A program made the translations under genes and the position numbers. Below the pieces are notes generated by a model. That model was not told where the DNA came from and ran no database searches. It saw only the letters and a list, made by a program, of their open reading frames with translations. Of a stretch of DNA of 64,000 nt, positions 17,402-27,133 are shown piece by piece. Position 1 is the first letter of the stretch. Every line of letters starts with the position of its first letter. Source of the stretch: Candidatus Peribacteria bacterium (GTDB lineage Bacteria > Patescibacteriota > Gracilibacteria > Peribacterales > Peribacteraceae); NCBI GenBank assembly GCA_943350395.1, contig CALRAD010000004.1, positions 21,327-85,326 of the forward strand, in the 5' to 3' direction.

Positions 17402-20400
17402 ATGTTGCCGAAGCCCAGTATCCATCGATACCGATTGCTGGGGGTCTCTGCGGTGCTTGCTGTTTTTATCATTGCGGTGCCTACGGCATCCCGTTTTCTA
17501 AAGGGTTCCCTCATCGATGATCGAGTCGTTGCAGTCTCCGACACCAATCATGACGGCGTGTTTTCGATCAGAGAAATGCGCAGAGCACTCACGAATATGA
17601 TTCGTGCCTTTGCAACGAACGATCTTGCGTACGATCTCGACCGCAGCGGCACGGTCGATCGCGTGGATTTAGGATTGCTGATCGCGAGCATTCGACTCGC
17701 ACTTGCCCAGAATGCTCCGCATGCGTACATCGTCAATGCCGGAAGCGAGACGCTGCAGATCTATGACACCACGAATCCGCTTGTGCCGGTGAGTGTCGGC
17801 ACTGTCAGAACGGGATCGGAGCCGACTGGTGTAGCGGTCCGAGGTTTCTACGCGTACGTCGTGAATCACCGAAGCAATACTCTTGAGATCTTCAATATTC
17901 TCGATCCGCGTACTCCCGTGAGCATTGGGACGGTTCCGACGGGCTCCTATCCGACGTCCGTTGCGATTCGCGGTCTTTTTGCGTACGTGACGAATATGGG
18001 AGACAGGACGCTCAAGACATACAGTCTTTCAAATCTCCGTACGCCGACGCTTCTCAGCACGGTGGCAACGGTTGCCCCTCCCGCACGCATTTCGATTCGG
18101 GGTCGCTATGCATACGTTCTGGAAGACACTCCCGGAACGACCGGGGTTCTTCAGATTTTCGATCTCGCAAATCCACAGTCCCCCGTTGCTTTGGGTTCCG
18201 CACTGACTTTTCATTCTCCCCACGTTTCGATTTCGGGTGACTATGCTTACGTCGCAGCAGGTGCGTATTTCGACGTCTACGATCTTAGGAATCCGCAGGC
18301 GCCCGTCGACGTGAAACAAGTGGCGACCTTGATGTCCGATCTGCAGGGGCTCGCCGTGCATGATCAGTACGCATACATCGTCGGCAGTGACGGACCCAGA
18401 CATACGCTTCAGGTTTTTAGTCTCACCGATCCCGCTGCTCCCGTCAGCGTTTCTTCCGTCTCGATGATCGCATCATCCTCCGATATTGCGATTGAAGGAT
18501 CGACGCTCTATGTGCTTCACGGTGACGCAAAAACGCTTGAAAGTTTTGATCTGACGGATCCTGCTGCTCCCGTGAGCAGGGGAACCGTCGCGACGGGAAT
18601 TTCTCCTTTTGCTTTGCTGACGCAGTCTGTCTTCATGCCTTCCCCCGAGTGCGGGGACGGCGCGAAGGAAGGCTCGGAGCAATGTGATGATGGAAATTTT
18701 ATCGACACCGACGACTGTACCAACAGCTGCAAAAATCCCGTGTGCGGTGATCATGCAGTCTGGTCCGGTCATGAAGAGTGTGATGACCAAAGTAGCGCCG
18801 ATGGCGACGGCTGCAGCGCCTTGTGTACGGTCGAGGAGACCTACGCGTGCACAGGCAGCCCCAGTGTGTGTTTGCCTCCTTCGACGCTTGCAAACGGGCT
18901 CGATGCATACTGGAAACTCGATGAGACCGGTCGTGACTATGATCCGTCGCGTTTTTCTTTCGTGGATCGTCATCCACTCTACGTCAATAACGGACCGACA
19001 CTTTTCTCGGCACCGGGTAAGATTGGCAATGCGTTGTTGCTCTCGCCCAATCCTCAGATTTTTCAGGGGTGGTCCACACTCACAAATATCGGCACGATCA
19101 ATCGTCTTGCCAATGCCAATCGCACGTTCACGATCGGCGCATGGATCAACTTGGGTCACTTGGGAGGCTCGCGCTTATTGCATGCAAAAACCTACGACGG
19201 AACGGTAAGTAGCGGTCCGACATGGACGCTCCGACACCGAGGAGGAGTCATCAATCGTTTTTCTTTTACGATTCAGACCGCGGACGGTGTCGATCACGAA
19301 GTGAGAGCAGATTCTTTCGGTGCTCCAGAGATTTCGACGTGGTACTTTGTAACGGGGACATTCGATCCCGTCAGTAAAGAGCTTTCTCTTCGCATCAATG
19401 CAGGCAAACCTGATAGCGTCACGGTTTCCGGAACGGCACGTGGAGGGAACCTGAACAGTTACTACCCTCAGGGTTCCGATGATATTACGGTTGGTCCCGG
19501 CAAAGGCCACAAGATCGACGAGTTTGGCATTTGGTCGCGTGTACTGACTCCACAGGAGATTTCTGCGCTCTATCGCAGTGGCGAAGGTCAGACTCCGCGT
19601 TTTTACCCCGTCCTCTGCGGCAACGCATCACCGGATGCGGGTGAGCAGTGTGACGATGGGAATCAGGAGGAGACCGATGATTGCACGACCAGTTGTAAGT
19701 TTCCTCTCTGCGGCGACGGATATTTGAATCAACTGTCCGAGGTGTGTGATGATGGAAATCTTTCTGGTGATGACGCCTGCACAAACAGTTGTGAGTATGT
19801 GCCATGCGGCAATGGACAGGTCGATGCGGGCGAACAGTGCGATGACGGCAATCGAAACGACAGCGATTTTTGTACCAATGCCTGCGTTACGATCACGCCT
19901 GTGTGTAGAGATGGCATCAAACAGGGTGATGAACAATGCGACGACGGCAATCAGATTGAGACGGATGCCTGCACCAACAATTGTCGCGTACCTGTCTGCG
20001 GTGACGCGATTCTGAAGACAGGCGAACAGTGTGACGACGGCAATGATATCGAGACGGATGCGTGTACGAGCTTATGCAAAGCTCCCTTCTGCGGGGATGG
20101 CTTCTTGCAGGGCTCGGAAGAGTGTGATGACGGTAATGGAACAGACACTGATCTCTGCAAATCCTGCAGAAATCCGGTGTGCGGCGACGGTTTTAAGCAG
20201 GGTGGCGAAGGTTGTGACGATGGCAATACAGTCAATGGTGATGTGTGCAGTTCAACATGCATGGTCGAACAGAGCGGCCTCACGGCGTTCGCAGGAAACA
20301 TGTACGTCCAGCTGACCGGAGTGACAGGGCCGAACGGGATGTACGGTCTCACTGTGCAAAGAGCTCTGTCCGCAGCGGGTCCATGGTCGACGGTCAGTCT

Positions 20401-20935
20401 GACGACTGCCGCCATCGACTCCAATGTCAGTGGCGGAGTGACGTACTACTACGATGCCGGAGGTGGAAAGCGCACCCTCGTGACGACACCTTTTTGTGGC
20501 GATGGCAGAGCGTTTGGAGAAGCGTGTGATGATGGCAACAGAGTGAATAACGACGCATGTTCGAATCTTTGCACGCCTGCACGATGCGGTGATGGCGTCA
20601 GGCAGACGAGCGAAGAGTGCGACGACGGCAACCTGACCGATATCGACGCATGCGACAATTCTTGTTATGCGAACTCGTTGGGTTCATGGGTTCCAAACGG
20701 TTCATTCATCGGCAAGTTTCAGAGAGTCAACTATTCGTACGGCGTGATCGGGACGTTTCAGCTCGATCTTGGCGACGGCACGATTGTCGTACTGCGTCCG
20801 AGCACATCGGGAATGCAGCTCGAGAATTACAATAATTTCATCGTTCAAGTCAGAGGCTCAGTAAAAATTTCGCCTGACGGCAGTTCTACGGTGATGAGCG
20901 TGACGGAGGTCACTATTCTCGATCCGGGACTGTAA
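17402..20935 (+). CDS. Giant secreted mosaic: dockerin-like, LVIVD propeller, LamG, DUF4215 repeats
   Basis: 1177 residues. N-terminal anchor (about 11-30), then a dockerin-like pair of calcium loops (SDTNHDGVFSIREMRRALTN and YDLDRSGTVDRVDL) at about 46-100. Residues about 105-415 form a beta-propeller of LVIVD-type repeats (AYIVN...LQIYDTTNPLVPVSVG). Two DUF4215 repeats are followed by a LamG/concanavalin-like domain (LDAYWKLDETG... FTIGAWINL... KIDEFGIWSRVL), then about nine more DUF4215 repeats with beta-rich inserts. The N-terminal module recurs in the two genes downstream. LamG domains bind glycans or proteins, so a role in adhesion to a host or matrix is plausible but unproven. Confidence 0.85.
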   Translation: MLPKPSIHRYRLLGVSAVLAVFIIAVPTASRFLKGSLIDDRVVAVSDTNHDGVFSIREMRRALTNMIRAFATNDLAYDLDRSGTVDRVDLGLLIASIRLALAQNAPHAYIVNAGSETLQIYDTTNPLVPVSVGTVRTGSEPTGVAVRGFYAYVVNHRSNTLEIFNILDPRTPVSIGTVPTGSYPTSVAIRGLFAYVTNMGDRTLKTYSLSNLRTPTLLSTVATVAPPARISIRGRYAYVLEDTPGTTGVLQIFDLANPQSPVALGSALTFHSPHVSISGDYAYVAAGAYFDVYDLRNPQAPVDVKQVATLMSDLQGLAVHDQYAYIVGSDGPRHTLQVFSLTDPAAPVSVSSVSMIASSSDIAIEGSTLYVLHGDAKTLESFDLTDPAAPVSRGTVATGISPFALLTQSVFMPSPECGDGAKEGSEQCDDGNFIDTDDCTNSCKNPVCGDHAVWSGHEECDDQSSADGDGCSALCTVEETYACTGSPSVCLPPSTLANGLDAYWKLDETGRDYDPSRFSFVDRHPLYVNNGPTLFSAPGKIGNALLLSPNPQIFQGWSTLTNIGTINRLANANRTFTIGAWINLGHLGGSRLLHAKTYDGTVSSGPTWTLRHRGGVINRFSFTIQTADGVDHEVRADSFGAPEISTWYFVTGTFDPVSKELSLRINAGKPDSVTVSGTARGGNLNSYYPQGSDDITVGPGKGHKIDEFGIWSRVLTPQEISALYRSGEGQTPRFYPVLCGNASPDAGEQCDDGNQEETDDCTTSCKFPLCGDGYLNQLSEVCDDGNLSGDDACTNSCEYVPCGNGQVDAGEQCDDGNRNDSDFCTNACVTITPVCRDGIKQGDEQCDDGNQIETDACTNNCRVPVCGDAILKTGEQCDDGNDIETDACTSLCKAPFCGDGFLQGSEECDDGNGTDTDLCKSCRNPVCGDGFKQGGEGCDDGNTVNGDVCSSTCMVEQSGLTAFAGNMYVQLTGVTGPNGMYGLTVQRALSAAGPWSTVSLTTAAIDSNVSGGVTYYYDAGGGKRTLVTTPFCGDGRAFGEACDDGNRVNNDACSNLCTPARCGDGVRQTSEECDDGNLTDIDACDNSCYANSLGSWVPNGSFIGKFQRVNYSYGVIGTFQLDLGDGTIVVLRPSTSGMQLENYNNFIVQVRGSVKISPDGSSTVMSVTEVTILDPGL

Positions 20936-20957
20936 GCGTCCTGAGAGGGTCTTTTCG

Positions 20958-20986
20958 TTGTTTTTTCCGCTTATTTCTGCTATAAT
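20958..20986 (+). promoter_or_regulatory. Promoter of the 21027 surface gene
   Basis: -35 TTGTTT (20958-20963), 17-base spacer, extended -10 TGCTATAAT (core 20981-20986). The same block, with small changes, precedes the gene at 23415. Confidence 0.65.
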
Positions 20987-21130
20987 AAGAAGATTATTTC
21001 TCGTGCAAAACACACAAGAATATTCCATGACGGTTCCCGCACTCCTTCGCTCGCGGCACGTGCTAATCTCAATCGCTTTCGCTGCGGTACTGGCGCTGAT
21101 GTTCACGTTCGGTTCAACGACAAAATTTTT
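20966..21130 (+). repeat. Duplicated promoter plus 5' coding block (copy 1)
   Basis: The sequence from the -10 region through the first ~35 codons is nearly identical to 23350-23520. The duplication covers promoter, leader and signal-peptide coding region. Confidence 0.75.
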
Positions 21131-23303
21131 GCGTGGCTCACTCCTCGACGATCGTGTGCTGACGCTCTCCGATACCAATGACGACGGCGTGTTTTCCCTG
21201 CGTGAAATGCGCAGAGCGCTCACGAACATGCTCCGTGCGTTTGCTACGAACGATCTCGCGTACGATCTCAATATCAGCGGCACGGTCGAGCGTGAAGATT
21301 TGAGGCTCCTTGTCAGGAGCATTCGTGCCTTCCTCAGCGCCGTATGTCCCAATGCAACGATTGAGCCGGGCGAACAGTGTGATGACGGCAATGCGACGGA
21401 CAACGATTCCTGCACGAATCTCTGCAAAATTTCTGTTGCAACGAATGCAGACAGTACCTGCAAGAAACAAGATGAACAGTTTAGGTCCGAACACGGAGGT
21501 TGCTTGAACGTCGCAACAAATATCACATGGAGCAGCCTCCAAACAAACATGCCAAACCAACAGAGTGCGCTGAATCTCTGTGACAACTTGATCTCAAATG
21601 GCTTCGACGACTGGTCACTGCCGACAGCGATCCAAATTACGGATGTCGCGCTTCGCTACGCACCTGAGTACTTCGATTTTAAGACGAATCAGCTGTTCTG
21701 GTCATCGAGTCTGAGCAGTGGCAGCGGCGTGATTGCGAATCTTTCCAATACATCGCAATTTATTGGCAACCGCAATGTTTCCTACCCCGTCGTCTGTATC
21801 CGAAGCGGCATCTGCGGCAACGGAGTGAGGGAAGGCACCGAGCAGTGTGACGACGGCAATGAAGACAACACCGATGACTGCATCGACTCTTGTAAGTCAT
21901 CTGTCTGCGGCGATGGTTTTGTAGCGACGGATGTCGAGCAGTGTGATGATAAAAATTCAGTGAATACCGATGCATGCACAACGCTCTGCAAGATCCCTGT
22001 CTGCGGTGACGGTTTCAAGCAGGCGGAAGAACAGTGCGATGACGGGGATTCTGACGAAACGAATACGTGTACTACTCTCTGCAAGAACCCAGTGTGCGGC
22101 GACGGCTTCAAACAGGGCTCGGAACAGTGTGACAGCGGCCTTCAAAATGGGGCGCAGTGTACGACCGAGTCCGCAAATATTGCGTGCCAGTACTGTTCTT
22201 CCGCTTGCATCCTCACGATGTACAGTCCGCCTCCGGTGTGTGGCAACGGCATCGTGGAATACGGAGAGAGCTGCGACGATCACAATAATGTTTCACAGGA
22301 CGACTGTTCTGCGACCTGCAATGCAGAGTCGCACTACGCATGTGTGGATTACGCTTGCACTCAGGTTGAAGGATTCGGACCGAATACATGCGGCGAAGTG
22401 GCCGATAGTTGTCTTCCGTCGCCGAATGACGGCATCCAGGCGACGATGACGTTCTCAAAAAATCCGATCATCACGTACGAGCCTGCCGTCACGACGATCG
22501 TCATTCATCCGGACAAAATTCGTACGGGAGTGGCTGCTGATATCATCTTGAATGTTTTGAACAGGGATATCGACGATTCATTCCGCGATCCGCGGTGCAC
22601 GAGAGTGAACGATACGGGGACTTACCCACTCTTCCATCTATCGTGCGCACTCGGAACGATCAATCCGGCGACCGACATCACGATCGTCATTCCGTTCACG
22701 ACGTACCGATGTCAAGGAGTCACGTCCGCACCTTCTGGGATCTTCGATCTTTGGGGGTCGCTTCTTCTAAGGGATTCTGCCGCGCGTCCGGCCGACGCTC
22801 CTCCTCTTACGCCCCTCAAGGTCAAGTTCCCGTACAAATGCAAACCGATGCCGGCAACGATGGGTCGCAGAGATGCATCGTGCACGGCAGGATTTTACGG
22901 GTTCTCATCGAACGATCTGTACATCGAAGGTACGAGCACCGAGAATCCCGTGACGCACGAAACGTATATTTTCGGACAACGAACGAATACCATCGCATGG
23001 TTTCGCTACACTCCGGGAAACAATGTGATCACATCCGAGTCGATGATACCGCTGCCTGGTCTTGGTTTCGTGAGCGACGCCCGTTTCGATAATTTGCATT
23101 CCGTCGTGTCGTTCATGTTTAGGTCCTACGATATTCTACGGGGGCAGCTAGGTAATCCGGCACCGCTGTGTCTAGATCCTGCCACAAGCCAAATCAATGG
23201 CGGGGCTTGTTTGAGCGCTTTTACCCCTCATGCCGCACTACCTGTTTCCGTCACGGCGATTCGTGATCCAAACCCTTGGAAACGGTGTTTTTATAGGCCG
23301 TAA
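21027..23303 (+). CDS. Secreted mosaic: dockerin-like module, DUF1566-like domain, DUF4215 repeats
   Basis: 758 residues from ATG 21027; the next paralogue begins at the same place (MTVPA). N-terminal anchor, dockerin-like loops (SDTNDDGVFSLREMRRALTN, YDLNISGTVEREDL), then one DUF4215 repeat. A domain at about 120-265 resembles DUF1566 (NGFDDWSLPTAIQITDV, LFWSSSLSSG, YPVVCIR). Five more DUF4215 repeats follow, one with altered cysteine spacing, then a C-terminal beta-rich region of about 270 residues that I do not recognise. It has its own promoter. Confidence 0.83.
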   Translation: MTVPALLRSRHVLISIAFAAVLALMFTFGSTTKFLRGSLLDDRVLTLSDTNDDGVFSLREMRRALTNMLRAFATNDLAYDLNISGTVEREDLRLLVRSIRAFLSAVCPNATIEPGEQCDDGNATDNDSCTNLCKISVATNADSTCKKQDEQFRSEHGGCLNVATNITWSSLQTNMPNQQSALNLCDNLISNGFDDWSLPTAIQITDVALRYAPEYFDFKTNQLFWSSSLSSGSGVIANLSNTSQFIGNRNVSYPVVCIRSGICGNGVREGTEQCDDGNEDNTDDCIDSCKSSVCGDGFVATDVEQCDDKNSVNTDACTTLCKIPVCGDGFKQAEEQCDDGDSDETNTCTTLCKNPVCGDGFKQGSEQCDSGLQNGAQCTTESANIACQYCSSACILTMYSPPPVCGNGIVEYGESCDDHNNVSQDDCSATCNAESHYACVDYACTQVEGFGPNTCGEVADSCLPSPNDGIQATMTFSKNPIITYEPAVTTIVIHPDKIRTGVAADIILNVLNRDIDDSFRDPRCTRVNDTGTYPLFHLSCALGTINPATDITIVIPFTTYRCQGVTSAPSGIFDLWGSLLLRDSAARPADAPPLTPLKVKFPYKCKPMPATMGRRDASCTAGFYGFSSNDLYIEGTSTENPVTHETYIFGQRTNTIAWFRYTPGNNVITSESMIPLPGLGFVSDARFDNLHSVVSFMFRSYDILRGQLGNPAPLCLDPATSQINGGACLSAFTPHAALPVSVTAIRDPNPWKRCFYRP

Positions 23304-23349
23304 ACCCATCGGTCATCGGTTTCTTGAGTGATCCTGAAGAGTGATAGAT

Positions 23350-23520
23350 TTTTCGGCTTATTTCTGCTATAATAAAAAGATTATTTCTCGTGAAAAAACA
23401 CACAAGAAAATTCCATGACGGTCCCCGCAATTCTTCGCTCGCGGCACGCTCTGATCTCAATCGCTTTCGCTGCGGTACTGGCGCTGATGTTCACGTTCGG
23501 TTTCTCGACGAGGTTCCTGC
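23350..23520 (+). repeat. Duplicated promoter plus 5' coding block (copy 2)
   Basis: Second copy of the block at 20966-21130. The -10 TATAAT is at 23368-23373 in the same extended TGC context; the -35 (TAGATT, 23345-23350) is weaker than in copy 1. Confidence 0.75.
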
Positions 23521-26500
23521 GCGGGTCACTTCTCGACGATCAGGTGTTGACGCTTGCGGATGGCAATCTCGATGGCGTGCTTTCCATCGGAGAAATGCGC
23601 AGAGCAGTGACGGACATGATTGGTGCAACAGAGACAAACGATCTTGCGTACGACCTGAGCGGCAACGGCACGACTGATCGTACGGATCTCACGCTCCTTT
23701 TGCAGAGCATTCGTGCGCATCTCAGCGCCGTGTGCGGAAACGGCATCGTCGAGCCGGGCGAGCAATGCGACGACGGAAATCAGAGCAATACCGACGCCTG
23801 TTTGAATACGTGCAAACTGCCGGTCTGTGGTAATCAGGTTCTCGAGGGCACCGAGCAGTGCGATAACGGACCCCAAAACAGCAATACCAGTTCCTGTACG
23901 CTTGGTTGCCGCCTTGCAGCGTGTGTCGACGGATTTAAGCAGGGCGCAGAAGAGTGTGACGATGGTGATCAGCTCAACACAAATTCATGCACAAATATTT
24001 GCAAAAATGCAGCGTGCGTCGATGGATTCAAACAGGGCACCGAAGAGTGTGACGACGGAAATCAGGTGAATACGGATTCCTGTACCAGTCTCTGCAAACT
24101 TGCGAAGTGCGTAGATGGATTCAAGCAGGGTACCGAAGAGTGTGACGACGGAGACCAGGACAATACGAATTTTTGCACGAATAGTTGTAAGAATGCGAGG
24201 TGTGGCGACGGATTTAAGCAGGGTGCCGAAGCATGCGATGACGGAAATACGGTGGATACGGACGATTGCAGGAATACGTGCATTCTCCCGCGCTGCGGCG
24301 ACAGTATCGTGCAGGGAACGGAGCAGTGTGACGACGGCAATACCGTTCAAACGGATCTGTGCATGAATACCTGCATTCTTCCGATCTCCGATACAAGTAT
24401 CGAACAATTCTGCGCAAACAATTCGGTCTACGGTGATCTCACCGGCATTTTCGAATCGGCATTCACGTATCCTTCGACGATCACGCATGCAGGCGAAGCG
24501 TACGCGGGTGTCGGTGTCATCACGACGAGGACAACGGGGACGATCTATCGTTCTGTTCGTCAGGGCAACACCAAAAGATGGCTCAAAGAAGCACAGTTCC
24601 CGTCGATCAATTCTCCAAACTATGCGAATATCAGGTTCTTCTCAACCGCGAATAACTTGGTTGCAACGTTGGAAGCAAGCAACACCGGATCGATGATCTT
24701 GAAACGCGAACAGAACGGAAAGTGGGCGAATATCAGTTTCCCGGTACCGACGGCTCTTGGCATCGGTTCTCTGATCGAACATGACGGAAAGATCTATTTC
24801 AATTCAAGAAATAACGGCATTGTCTATCGGCATGATGGCGGAAGAATCTGGACACCGATTGCGACTGTCATCACCGGCTTGAAAGGTATTGCATCACTGA
24901 ATAACACGCTCTACGCGATTTCGATCAGCAATCTCTATCGCTTCGACGGAGTGTCATGGGTGAACGTGCCGATTCAAGGCGTTCCTTTTGCAAACAGCAC
25001 ATCATTTGTTTCCTTCAGAGATTCTCTCTTCGTCAATGGCTTCGACGGAACACTGAACAAATCGATGGTCTACAAATTCAATCCCACGTCACTCTTTACT
25101 CCTGCGGAGCGTATGCAGGTGGGCAATCCGCCAACGGGTATGTCTCAACTCAGTCTGCAGGTTGCAGGCAGTCATCTTATTGCAGGGGCGTACGCTTCTA
25201 CGACAACATTCGGTCTCTTCCGGTACGTTTCCGATTCGAATACTTGGGTGAGTGCCGGCATCAACTATTCAAATGGTCAGAGTATCAACAGCGCTCTCGT
25301 TACTTTGCAGTCCGCTTCTCCTCCGGGCTCCTGGTATGTCAACTGTGCGAAAACTTCCATCTGTGGAGACAGTGTCAGGGAGGGTAGCGAACAGTGCGAC
25401 GATGGGAATGCGATTGAGACTGATTCCTGTTTGAGTACTTGCACCTTTCGCTGTGGAGATGGGGTGAGGCAGGGGGCAGAACAATGTGATGACGGAAACA
25501 CGGTCGAGACCGACGAGTGTTCAAACCTTTGCAGGCTTCCGGCATGTGGGAACGGGGTCGTGGAAGGATCAGAGCAATGCGACGATCAGAACACCACACT
25601 TGGAGATGGCTGCAATGCAACATGTGTCGTGGAAACGAATTACACATGTTCCGGATCACCGAGTCGTTGTGAGCGGGTTGCCGCTTCGTGCGTGAATAGC
25701 CAAGTTGTCTGCAATAACGGCGTTTCTCCACTCTGCAATTCCGCTTCTCCGAACGCAACCTGCGTTGGTTATCGATTCAATGCTTCGGATCCATGGCAGT
25801 ATGCTCCCTATTGTTGTACGACTGATTCCGGTGATTGCCGAGGAGGTACGCCGAGCTGCAATGGGGTTATTCCTGCTCCACCTCCCACTCCGGTCTGCGG
25901 CGATTCCATCGTACAGATCGCTTCACCGTACAATGAGCAGTGCGATGACGGGAACAGAACCTCAAACGATGGCTGCTCGGCGGCGTGCAGGAATGAAATC
26001 TGCGGAGACGGCGTGAAACAACCGAGTGAGAGCTGTGATGATGGCAATACGATCAACACGGACAGTTGCACCAACGCGTGCGCTCTCCCTGTCTGCGGCG
26101 ATGGATTCACGCAGACCGGCGAACAGTGTGACGATGGGAATGCTCTTGTCAGTGACGGATGCACACCGATATGCACAACGTCCCCCGTTGTTCCTTCGCT
26201 CTGTGGAGTCGGCAGCTTCAAGGCTGTGACATTACCTTCGCCGACCGCAACGCAACGATATCAGTCGATTTCATTCTTCTATCCGACGACGAATCTTCTC
26301 TTCCTCGCTGACGATGCGCAGGTTTCCTACTTCAATAACGTCTCATGGAGATCTGCCGGAGTAAAAGAAAATATCATCGATCCTAGCGGTTATAGTACCA
26401 ACATACGGGAGATTACGACGCAGACGGCATTGTATTTGGATGAAGAAACGCAGACGTTGTATTTGGGAACCTATAGCGGCGATACGTGGAAGCAGCAGGT

Positions 26501-27119
26501 GCAGGGAAGCAACATGGAAGGGGTGTGGCACTTCCTCGGAAGATTACCGGCAAGCATCGCTTCTCTGAGCAAGAAGAATGGGAAGATACACGCATTCAGT
26601 GGCAGAGGAGTCTATGAATTGTCGACGTCGTGGGATTTCACTCGCGGGTATTGGACAGGAAAAGCCGCTTTTCCGGTCGCTTCCCCGGGGGCGAAAGCAT
26701 TCTTCGCCGATCACGATACTCTGCTTTTTGGAGGAGCGATCTACGCATGGAACGGCACGACTTGGGATTACTACAATACGTACCCAAGCGTGGCAGAACC
26801 CTTTGGAGCCACACTGAAACACGGTGTCGTTTTCATCAATATTCTTGGCATCACCACTGCGACTCCGGCGAATGTCGGTGGCAATCCTATCACGTTCGTT
26901 CCGTATGGAGGACTCAATAAGGGTATGTATCGTGCGCACAATGTGACCGGAGAGGGAGTGTTCTCTTCGCCTCTTTGGCAAAAAATCCAAGGTATTGAGC
27001 CTTGCTCTGGTGGAACAAGCACACTTGCCTGTATCTCCAGTGATGACTTCACCGATTGGAAGGGTGAGTACTGGAAATTCAATGCCGATGCGGGTCTTGG
27101 CTGTATGAAAATGCCGTAA
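23415..27119 (+). CDS. Giant secreted mosaic: dockerin-like module, 13 DUF4215 repeats, propeller-like domains
   Basis: 1234 residues. N-terminus nearly identical to the preceding gene: anchor, then dockerin-like loops (ADGNLDGVLSIGEMRRAVTD, YDLSGNGTTDRTDL). Seven DUF4215 repeats follow, then a ~300-residue kelch/propeller-like domain (IYRSVRQGNTKRWLKEAQFP, IYFNSRNNGIVYRHDGG, LYRFDGVSWVNVP). Three further repeats, a small Cys-rich segment, three more repeats and a second propeller-like domain end the protein. Several repeats have CVDGFKQG in place of CGDGFKQG, a local homogenisation that suggests recent tandem expansion. Last gene of the surface cluster, convergent with gatA. Confidence 0.83.
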   Translation: MTVPAILRSRHALISIAFAAVLALMFTFGFSTRFLRGSLLDDQVLTLADGNLDGVLSIGEMRRAVTDMIGATETNDLAYDLSGNGTTDRTDLTLLLQSIRAHLSAVCGNGIVEPGEQCDDGNQSNTDACLNTCKLPVCGNQVLEGTEQCDNGPQNSNTSSCTLGCRLAACVDGFKQGAEECDDGDQLNTNSCTNICKNAACVDGFKQGTEECDDGNQVNTDSCTSLCKLAKCVDGFKQGTEECDDGDQDNTNFCTNSCKNARCGDGFKQGAEACDDGNTVDTDDCRNTCILPRCGDSIVQGTEQCDDGNTVQTDLCMNTCILPISDTSIEQFCANNSVYGDLTGIFESAFTYPSTITHAGEAYAGVGVITTRTTGTIYRSVRQGNTKRWLKEAQFPSINSPNYANIRFFSTANNLVATLEASNTGSMILKREQNGKWANISFPVPTALGIGSLIEHDGKIYFNSRNNGIVYRHDGGRIWTPIATVITGLKGIASLNNTLYAISISNLYRFDGVSWVNVPIQGVPFANSTSFVSFRDSLFVNGFDGTLNKSMVYKFNPTSLFTPAERMQVGNPPTGMSQLSLQVAGSHLIAGAYASTTTFGLFRYVSDSNTWVSAGINYSNGQSINSALVTLQSASPPGSWYVNCAKTSICGDSVREGSEQCDDGNAIETDSCLSTCTFRCGDGVRQGAEQCDDGNTVETDECSNLCRLPACGNGVVEGSEQCDDQNTTLGDGCNATCVVETNYTCSGSPSRCERVAASCVNSQVVCNNGVSPLCNSASPNATCVGYRFNASDPWQYAPYCCTTDSGDCRGGTPSCNGVIPAPPPTPVCGDSIVQIASPYNEQCDDGNRTSNDGCSAACRNEICGDGVKQPSESCDDGNTINTDSCTNACALPVCGDGFTQTGEQCDDGNALVSDGCTPICTTSPVVPSLCGVGSFKAVTLPSPTATQRYQSISFFYPTTNLLFLADDAQVSYFNNVSWRSAGVKENIIDPSGYSTNIREITTQTALYLDEETQTLYLGTYSGDTWKQQVQGSNMEGVWHFLGRLPASIASLSKKNGKIHAFSGRGVYELSTSWDFTRGYWTGKAAFPVASPGAKAFFADHDTLLFGGAIYAWNGTTWDYYNTYPSVAEPFGATLKHGVVFINILGITTATPANVGGNPITFVPYGGLNKGMYRAHNVTGEGVFSSPLWQKIQGIEPCSGGTSTLACISSDDFTDWKGEYWKFNADAGLGCMKMP

Positions 27120-27133
27120 TTATTTCTCAGTTG

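Noticed and set aside
23735..24380. Regularly spaced repeats resembling a CRISPR array
   Set aside because: The repeats are in frame, encode DUF4215 cysteine modules, and lack constant-length unique spacers; no cas genes are present.
12802..25758. Numerous long antisense frames in the surface cluster
   Set aside because: They mirror the codon bias of the + strand repeat proteins and have no signal peptides or known motifs.
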